Origin: CAZIAK01 sp964537035
GTDB taxonomy: Bacteria; Planctomycetota; B15-G4
Direction: 5' to 3'
Assembly: GCA_964537035.1 (NCBI GenBank)
Contig: CAZIAK010000024.1
Coordinates: forward strand, 12,938 to 76,937
DNA length: 64,000 nt
Shown: one piece after another, positions 58,430 through 64,000 of the stretch
Numbering within the stretch: position 1 is the first letter of the stretch
Layout: each line of letters opens with the position of its first letter
Notes under the pieces: model-generated
What the model was told of the DNA's origin: nothing
Seen by the model: only the letters and a program-made list of their open reading frames with translations
The model's database searches: none
Program-made: the position numbers and the translations under genes

Positions 58430-60853
58430 CTACTCTTCGAGGACGAAGTCGCCGGGCAGCACATCCACACCGGTCTGGATGTTCTCGATGGTGATGATGA
58501 TGTGGCCTGTGCTGTCATCCGTGGTGGTGACTCGGTGCGGGATGCGCAGGCCGTGCACCTCGCGGACGTCCTCCATGCGGACGCTGTAGGGCAGCTCGAT
58601 GTCGAGGCTGGCTTCGTAGTGCTTGCTCGTGTGCCTCAAGACATCGCCGGTCCGCGGGTCGATGAAGAGGTTGACGTCGGGCAGGCCTTCCTTGGCCAGC
58701 TTGATTCTCAAGGCGTCGTGATCGTCTACCGTGTCTCGGCCGTCGACTGTGAATGAGTCGCCAAACTGGCTCCAGTCTCCGAAGAAAATGAGCGGATTGC
58801 TCTGCCGGGCCTGGGTCAGGCTCTTGCCGGCGAGGGTCTCGAAGGGGCTGAGGCTGGAGCGCTGGGTGGCTACGCCGTCGCTGTAGGCGTCTGAACTCTG
58901 CACGAAGTCACCGAAGTCCAGCTCGATCAGGTAGCGATCCGGGCCGTCGACGGTCCAGGTGAACCGGCCCGTGACCCCTGACTGAGCCAGACGCACGGAG
59001 CCTGAGAGGCGTAGGGGGCCGAGGGCTTCCAGAGACTTGTTGCGGGCGTCGAACTGGCAGCGCTCGGCCACCTCGGCGGGGGTGGGCAGCTGTGCAACGG
59101 CGCCAGAGACGCGGGCGCACTCCCGGGTGCTGCCGCGCTCATGAAAGGTCATGTTCGTGGCGGGTCCATCGTCACTCAGATCGAACTCCACGCCCAAGCC
59201 AGGCACCGCGCGGAACCACCAGATGCCTTCATCGTCGGGGGCGGCCAGGCGAAACTTCATCTGCCCGGGCACGTCCACGGCGAGGCGGTTGTTGATCATC
59301 AGGACCTCGACCTCTGCGCCCAGGGCCTGGTCGTCGTAGCGGCCGATCAGCGGCTCGACGTCGGCCATGGCGAACTCGAGCGGGTAGTCGTAGCCAGCTC
59401 GCGGACACTCGAAGGTCGCCCCGCCCTGGGCGAGCTTGAGCGACTGCACGGCGCCGTCCTCGTCCCGCTCGAAGTTGAGCACGATGGTGTCCGTGAGCGC
59501 GAAGACCCAGCGCCCATCGGCGTCGGGATCGCGCAGCTCGAAGAGTGTCTGCCCGGGGATGTCGATGGCCAGCTTGCCGGCGCCGTTGACCTGCACCGTG
59601 AACTCGACCTCATCGAAGTGGGCGTAGTCAGCGATGAACGTGCCCAGGTAGGGCGTGTAGTCGATGGCCTGGGCTGGCTCGTCACTGTGGGCTGTGCCTG
59701 TGGCAGCAGAGTCGCCGTCTTCGTCACCCAGAACGGCGGACCAGACCATGGAGCGGCTCGACGACTGCAGCGCCGTGGCAGTGACGTTGGTGAGCAGCAC
59801 GAAGCCCAGGTTCTCTGAGGGCAGCAGGGCGACCTCGGCGGCGAACCCGTCAATGTTGCCTCCGTGCTCCACGACCTTGCGGCCCTTCCATTCGCTGAGC
59901 ATCCAGCCCAGACCGTAGAAGGTCCCTCCGCCCATGGGCATCTGGGGCGAGTGCATCTCGTCCATCTGCGCCGAGCTGATCAGGCGCTCGCCATCGATGA
60001 CGCCGTCGGCGAGTTGCAGGCGCAGCCACTGGGCCATGTCGAGAACGTTCGAGTTGATGGCCCCTGCGGGGGCGATGACATCCAGGACGCGCATGGGCAG
60101 GTGCACGTACTCTTCTCGATCGCTGTCCCAGCGGTAACCGAGGGAGAGCCTGGGGTCTTGCTGCGAGGTGACCACAGACGAGTTCGAGCTGGACATGCCC
60201 AGGGGTTCGAGCAGCCGTTCGCGGAGGAGTGTGTCGAAGTCGGTCTCGGCCACACGGGCTGCAGCTTCTCCCGCAGCCAGGAACATCACGTTGTTGTAAT
60301 GGAAGTTCTTGCGGAAGCCGTCCCAGGGTTCGGCGCCCGCGGCGACCCGGAGCACTTCGTCCCGGGAGACCTTGCCCCCAGCCCACAGGATGCCCATGCG
60401 GGTGAAGCCCGTGCGGTGGCAGACCAGATCGCGCAGGGTGACCTCTGCGTCCTTCTTGTCGCTGTCCACGTTCAGATCGAAGAAGGGCAGGGTCTCCGTG
60501 ACCGGTGCGTTCCACTGCATGCGTCCTTCGGTGACCAGCATGGAGATCAGCGCTGTGGTGAAGGCCTTGCTGGACGAGCCGATGGCGAACAGGGTCTCTG
60601 GGGTGACGGGCGTGCTCGCCTCGATGTCGCTGACCCCGAAGCCCTTGGCCAGCAGGATCTCGTCGTCTTGCACGATGACCAGGGCCATGCCCGGGATGTG
60701 CAGGGCCGCTCGCTGCTGCTCCAGCTGCTCGACCAGAGTCTCGAGGCGTGCTCGCAGCGCCGGGTCAACGGTGCGGCTGGCCTGCGCTTGAGCTGGGGTC
60801 GTGAGCAGCGCGCTGAGGGCGAGGGCGAGGCAGAGACCAGGGCGAATCGACAT
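58430..60853 (-). CDS. Secreted serine hydrolase (beta-lactamase class C fold) fused to a LolA-like domain
   Basis: The 807-residue protein has a signal peptide (LCLALALSALLTTPAQAQA). The catalytic domain (about 30-420) has S-x-x-K as SSSK (Ser93, Lys96) and Y-x-N as HYNNVMFLAAG, with VEHGGNIDGFAAEV in place of the third box. Two DUF3471-like beta-barrels follow (YLGTFIADYAHFDEVEFTV; IGRYDDQALGAEVEVL). The final 180 residues resemble the LolA/outer-membrane lipoprotein sorting fold: VRLAQSGVTGRFTWTVDGPD, LFIDPRTGDVLRHTSKHYEA and VHGLRIPHRVTT. The fusion suggests a hydrolase that also binds or senses a lipidic surface, but this is inference. It converges with the peroxidase-like gene across the 13-bp repeat. 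Confidence 0.86.
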   Translation of the reverse strand: MSIRPGLCLALALSALLTTPAQAQASRTVDPALRARLETLVEQLEQQRAALHIPGMALVIVQDDEILLAKGFGVSDIEASTPVTPETLFAIGSSSKAFTTALISMLVTEGRMQWNAPVTETLPFFDLNVDSDKKDAEVTLRDLVCHRTGFTRMGILWAGGKVSRDEVLRVAAGAEPWDGFRKNFHYNNVMFLAAGEAAARVAETDFDTLLRERLLEPLGMSSSNSSVVTSQQDPRLSLGYRWDSDREEYVHLPMRVLDVIAPAGAINSNVLDMAQWLRLQLADGVIDGERLISSAQMDEMHSPQMPMGGGTFYGLGWMLSEWKGRKVVEHGGNIDGFAAEVALLPSENLGFVLLTNVTATALQSSSRSMVWSAVLGDEDGDSAATGTAHSDEPAQAIDYTPYLGTFIADYAHFDEVEFTVQVNGAGKLAIDIPGQTLFELRDPDADGRWVFALTDTIVLNFERDEDGAVQSLKLAQGGATFECPRAGYDYPLEFAMADVEPLIGRYDDQALGAEVEVLMINNRLAVDVPGQMKFRLAAPDDEGIWWFRAVPGLGVEFDLSDDGPATNMTFHERGSTRECARVSGAVAQLPTPAEVAERCQFDARNKSLEALGPLRLSGSVRLAQSGVTGRFTWTVDGPDRYLIELDFGDFVQSSDAYSDGVATQRSSLSPFETLAGKSLTQARQSNPLIFFGDWSQFGDSFTVDGRDTVDDHDALRIKLAKEGLPDVNLFIDPRTGDVLRHTSKHYEASLDIELPYSVRMEDVREVHGLRIPHRVTTTDDSTGHIIITIENIQTGVDVLPGDFVLEE

Positions 60854-61008
60854 GAGTGGGGCGTCCGGCGCGGGGCGGGGGCTGATCACTGGACACCCTA
60901 GAGCATCTACCCGTCCCCAGACGAGCCCCGCTGCTGCTGCCACCAACCCGTCACCGCAGGCGGCCCGCCTCATCGCACTCTCACGACGAGAGCCGTGAAG
61001 AGGCCAGG

Positions 61009-62763
61009 CTACGGGTTCAGGGGGTAACCGTTGCCGATGGGCACGGGCGCGAGGCTCCCGCTCAGGGGTGCGTCGAAGCTGGCGAAGACGTAGGGCCCGC
61101 CCGGAAGTCCGAGACCGGCCAGCAGCCGCCCGGAGGGAGAGAAGCCCAGGGCAGGTGAGACGGCGAGCACGTCGGGCCAGGCGAAGAACACGGTGGCGGT
61201 GGTGGCGTCGATCCACACGATGAGTTCGAAGGCGGGCGCTGCGCTGGCGACGCAGGCCATGGTCGAGCCATCCCTGGAGGAGGCGAAGCGGTCGACCTGC
61301 ACACCCTCTGGGACGAGGCCGAGCAGAGTGAGCGGGCTGGGGCTGCCCATCGTGTCGAGCAGGTGAAGCTGCTGTCCGGGTGCGCCAGGTCCCCCTGTGT
61401 CGAAGTGGGACGGGATCAGCAGTCGCGAGCCCACAGGCACAAGGGTCGGGCCGTCCACCAGGTCGTCGAGCACGGTGGATACGCCCTGCGAGCCGTCCAG
61501 CGGCACGGCGAGCAGTCCGTGGTCGCCATTGTCCGGGTCGACCTGCAGCAACATCCGCAGCGCCTGGGGGTCGAAGAAGGCCCGCTTCAGTTCAATCTCG
61601 CCCGCGGTGAGGAAGGGTGGCAGGGCCTCGCCGGAGGTGAGCGAGACATTGCTGGTGGCACCGCTGGTCACATCGGTGATGTAAAGGTCAGCGGAGCCCA
61701 GGGCGACGTCAGGCTCGAGGGGGCCAGGTGCTTCGCCGGCGAAGAACGAAAGCACCGTGGGCCCGATGAAGCCCAGCACACCGACGATATCGAGTGTGTC
61801 GGTGAACTGTGCGTCAGCGGTGACCTGTTGGACCGACCCGGGTTGTGCGCTGGCGAAGGTGAACAGTTCCTTGACGAGCACGGTGCGGCGCCAGGCGACG
61901 CAGCTGCCGTCATCCGAGAGCACAAGCAGCGGTCCGGCGATGGACGGGTAGCTGGGCAGGTCGAAGTCTGCCGGTCCCCCAGGCGCCTCTGTGACGGTGC
62001 CAGTGTGCGAGACGATGAAGAGCCGGCGGCTGAGCGGCGTGAGCTCGCTGACCACTGCCACGGTGTGGCCGTCCCTGGACATGGCCAGCTCACCTTGCAG
62101 GATCTCGCCGGGGCCGAGGGGCAGGGGCACCGCTGCGGGCAGGCCTGCGGGGAGGTCGACTCTGTACAGCTGGCCACTGGCCACGAACCAAGCCGTGTCC
62201 GGGCCCAGGCGTAACGAAATGCCGTCGACAGACAGGCTCGGCAGGGTGGAGGTGAGTTCGGTCGGGACGCCGGTCGCCAGATCGAGCAGCCACACGTTGC
62301 CTCCGGCGCCGAGTGTGGTGCAGACCAGGGCCCGTTGGCCATCGGGAGCGACCGCGACGTCCGCAGAGACAGCAGGCCCGCCGACGTCTGCGGTCTCGAC
62401 CCAACGGGTGGTGCTGCCGTCGGTGGACACTTGCAGCCAGGCGCTCCAGCCCGATGACCCCACCCGGCAGAGGCTGCCGAGAGCCGGAAGGCGCACGGCG
62501 GGAGCAGGACCACCCAGTGTGCGGGCCCGATCGAGCCGCAGCTGCTCCGTGGCGGGGACGCCTTGCAGGGCCACGGCCAGAAAGTCCACGTCGGCCTCGG
62601 CGACGGCCACCGACGCGGTCAGTTCATCCACGGCCAACAGATCGAACGAGCCCGTGGGCGTCTGGCGAGCGATGAGCGACGACTGGCCCGCAGCGAAGGG
62701 CGCGGCGGAGCAGAGCAGGCAGGCGAGGAGGAGCCCTGGCAGGGCGGGACGGCGATGATCCAT
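61009..62763 (-). CDS. Secreted beta-propeller protein (TolB-like)
   Basis: The 584-residue protein has a signal peptide (LPGLLLACLLCSAAPFAAG). The mature part is a WD40/TolB-like propeller: VAVAPDGQRALVCTTLG, LAMSRDGHTVAVVSELT, LVLSDDGSCVAWRR, RDGSTMACVASAAPAF and GFSPSGRLLAGLGL are recurring 'x-S-x-D-G-x-x-x-A' blades. It has no recognised catalytic residues and no shared C-terminal module. Start ATG 62763 (MDHRRPALPG) has GGAG 8 bases upstream; the TTG one codon upstream is less likely. It lies 155 bases upstream of the serine hydrolase gene on the same strand and is divergent from the FG-GAP gene. Confidence 0.72.
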   Translation of the reverse strand: MDHRRPALPGLLLACLLCSAAPFAAGQSSLIARQTPTGSFDLLAVDELTASVAVAEADVDFLAVALQGVPATEQLRLDRARTLGGPAPAVRLPALGSLCRVGSSGWSAWLQVSTDGSTTRWVETADVGGPAVSADVAVAPDGQRALVCTTLGAGGNVWLLDLATGVPTELTSTLPSLSVDGISLRLGPDTAWFVASGQLYRVDLPAGLPAAVPLPLGPGEILQGELAMSRDGHTVAVVSELTPLSRRLFIVSHTGTVTEAPGGPADFDLPSYPSIAGPLLVLSDDGSCVAWRRTVLVKELFTFASAQPGSVQQVTADAQFTDTLDIVGVLGFIGPTVLSFFAGEAPGPLEPDVALGSADLYITDVTSGATSNVSLTSGEALPPFLTAGEIELKRAFFDPQALRMLLQVDPDNGDHGLLAVPLDGSQGVSTVLDDLVDGPTLVPVGSRLLIPSHFDTGGPGAPGQQLHLLDTMGSPSPLTLLGLVPEGVQVDRFASSRDGSTMACVASAAPAFELIVWIDATTATVFFAWPDVLAVSPALGFSPSGRLLAGLGLPGGPYVFASFDAPLSGSLAPVPIGNGYPLNP

Positions 62764-63083
62764 CAAGGATCTCCGGTTCAGAGAGGGAGAGAGCCTACCC
62801 CCGATACACGTAAAGCAAAGGCCATGCCAGTGATTGGCACAGCCCTTGGGGCCTTCTAGGTGGTAGGCCTTGCCGGCATGTGCTGATTCTGGGCACCCAC
62901 GTCTCGAAGCTGGACGTTCTGACCCGCAGCAGCTCTGTCAGGCAGATCTGAGCTGCTGGACCGCTGCCGGGGGCTTGCGTAGGCCAACAGTTCAAGTGGG
63001 CAGACTGCTGCGGTCGATCTTGAGAGCCATGGGAGCGGACTCTGTCGAGGCTCTCCCGCCTCGTCGTGTGAGAGGTCTCTATC
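62764..63083. other. 320-base divergent intergenic region
   Basis: This is the only gene-free stretch over 300 bases. It separates the minus-strand propeller gene (start 62763) from the FG-GAP gene (start 63084). CAGCAGCTC (62927-62935) and GAGCTGCTG (62950-62958) form a perfect 9-bp dyad with a 14-base spacer, a possible regulator site or RNA stem. I see no convincing sigma-70 box pair, no RNA gene and no credible small ORF. A GAGAGG sequence near 63069 may serve the FG-GAP gene start. Confidence 0.5.
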
Positions 63084-64000
63084 ATGTCGATCGCCCATCA
63101 TCGTCGCCGTCTTGCCCACAGGGTGCTGGGCGCTGTCATTCTTGGAGCCGTGGCAGGACTCGCTCCCGAGCCACAGGCTCAGGTCGCCGAGGTGGAGCGC
63201 TTCGTGCGCCTCTCTGAGACGAGCGTGCCCCAGGGCAAGAAAGCCGAGTTCGGCGAGGGTCTGGCCTCGTTGGGTGATCTGGACGGCGATGGAGTCGCTG
63301 ACCTGCTCGCGGGTTCTCCCCGAGGCAAGCTGGATGACGCCGAGTACGGCGTGCTGTCCGTGATGTTCATGAACGCAGACGGCTCGGTCCGTGCGCGACA
63401 GGCCATCACCGAGGGCTACGGCGGCCTCTTGGGCGCGATCTCCAAGAAGGACAAGGTGCGCTTCGGTATCTCGGCCACGGTGCTGGGCGACGTGAACGGG
63501 GACGGTGTTCCCGACGTAGCGGTGGGCGGCAGCGAAGACGACGACGGGGGCAACAAGACCGGGGCCGTCTGGATCTTGTTTCTCACCTCCCAAGGAACCG
63601 TGGCGTCGCACCAGAAGATCAGCGCCAAGGCAGGGGGCTTCACCGGTGCCCTGGGCAAGAGCCCTCTCTTTGGCAGCGCCACCGCAGGCCTCGGCGACCT
63701 GGACGGCGATGGCGTGCCCGACCTGGCCGTCGGCGCGCCGAAAGACGGCGACGGTGTCAAGGAGAACGGTGCGATCTGGGTGCTCTTCCTGAACAGTGAC
63801 GGCACGGTGAAGGCTCATCAAAAGGTCAGCGACGAGGTGGGTGGGCTGCAGTCCGACCTGTCCAAGGGCGGGAGGTTCGGCACCGCGATCGTGGCCCTGG
63901 GCGACGTGAACGGAGACGGCGTCATCGACCTCGCAGTGGGCGCACCTCGGAGTGACGGCCAGACCGCCGCCAACGCCTCCAACGATGACGATGAAGACGA
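63084..64000 (+). CDS. Secreted FG-GAP (integrin-alpha-like) protein, C-terminus cut by window edge
   Basis: The open frame runs 305 complete codons from ATG 63084 to the right edge. After a signal peptide (LAHRVLGAVILGAVAGLAPE) the protein consists of FG-GAP blades with calcium loops: SLGDLDGDGVADLLAGSP, VLGDVNGDGVPDVAVGGSED, GLGDLDGDGVPDLAVGAPKD and ALGDVNGDGVIDLAVGAPRS. Each has the D-x-(D/N)-x-D-G-x-x-D pattern and recurs every 60-70 residues. The last codons in view are acidic (DDDED). It is exported, and likely a surface-binding or structural protein; the full length is unknown. Start ATG has GAGAGG about 9 bases upstream. Confidence 0.85.
   Translation, partial: MSIAHHRRRLAHRVLGAVILGAVAGLAPEPQAQVAEVERFVRLSETSVPQGKKAEFGEGLASLGDLDGDGVADLLAGSPRGKLDDAEYGVLSVMFMNADGSVRARQAITEGYGGLLGAISKKDKVRFGISATVLGDVNGDGVPDVAVGGSEDDDGGNKTGAVWILFLTSQGTVASHQKISAKAGGFTGALGKSPLFGSATAGLGDLDGDGVPDLAVGAPKDGDGVKENGAIWVLFLNSDGTVKAHQKVSDEVGGLQSDLSKGGRFGTAIVALGDVNGDGVIDLAVGAPRSDGQTAANASNDDDED

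Noticed and set aside
62870..63217. 115-codon plus-strand frame in the largest intergenic region
   Set aside because: It runs into the FG-GAP gene in another frame, lacks a ribosome site and has a shuffled composition.

Overview
This is a GC-rich, tightly packed bacterial chromosome segment with 38 full-size protein genes (two cut by the window edges) plus one candidate small ORF. I see no rRNA, tRNA, CRISPR array, transposase or phage gene. The content points to a Planctomycetota-type organism: many secreted proteins and lipoproteins, FG-GAP/VCBS and ASPIC-UnbV beta-propeller giants, sulfatase-fold enzymes, BNR-like propellers, and a characteristic C-terminal module (LGLAG ... PFKGGVLVP ... 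GFSASNGL) on otherwise unrelated secreted enzymes. The taxonomic placement is an inference from this protein style, not from a marker gene.

Layout. 1-8634 (all minus): a DUF4003 protein cut by the left edge, an orphan membrane histidine kinase, a receiver/PEP-binding protein, NADP glutamate dehydrogenase and an M50 membrane protease. 8774-14407: polyphosphate glucokinase, a sigma-54 activator, an SGNH hydrolase, and a DUF389 membrane protein preceded by a leader that can fold over its start. 14612-23301 (all minus): a lipoprotein of the sulfatase fold, a serine hydrolase, a DUF885 metallopeptidase-like protein, a small unknown, a SlyD-like isomerase and a trans-sulfuration PLP enzyme. 23544-32293: M14 carboxypeptidase, a TetR regulator with a clear promoter and operator next to an alpha/beta hydrolase, a metzincin-like protease, RlmI-type methyltransferase and a BNR-like propeller. 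32419-37611: a sulfatase-TPR lipoprotein, a DUF2911-TPR protein, a HEAT-like/YccV protein and a DinB-like protein.

37746-44624 is a plus-strand cluster of five hydrolase genes: two amidohydrolases with a 4-nt overlap, a sulfatase-fold lipoprotein, an M24 peptidase and an amidase. 44636-53555 holds two adjacent giant VCBS/ASPIC genes. 53691-55662 has an AT-rich regulatory patch, a possible 30-residue Cys-containing ORF overlapping by ATGA, and a Rieske-domain protein. 55802-64000 has secreted propellers, a MauG-like di-heme lipoprotein, a serine hydrolase fused to a LolA-like domain, and an FG-GAP protein cut by the right edge.

Most of the window looks like machinery for breakdown and turnover of polymers and peptides outside the cytoplasm. 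The points most worth following are the small ORF with the Rieske gene, the DUF389 leader RNA, the shared C-terminal module, the amidohydrolase pair in which one partner has lost its metal ligands, and three sulfatase-fold proteins that all carry Thr in place of the formylglycine Cys/Ser.
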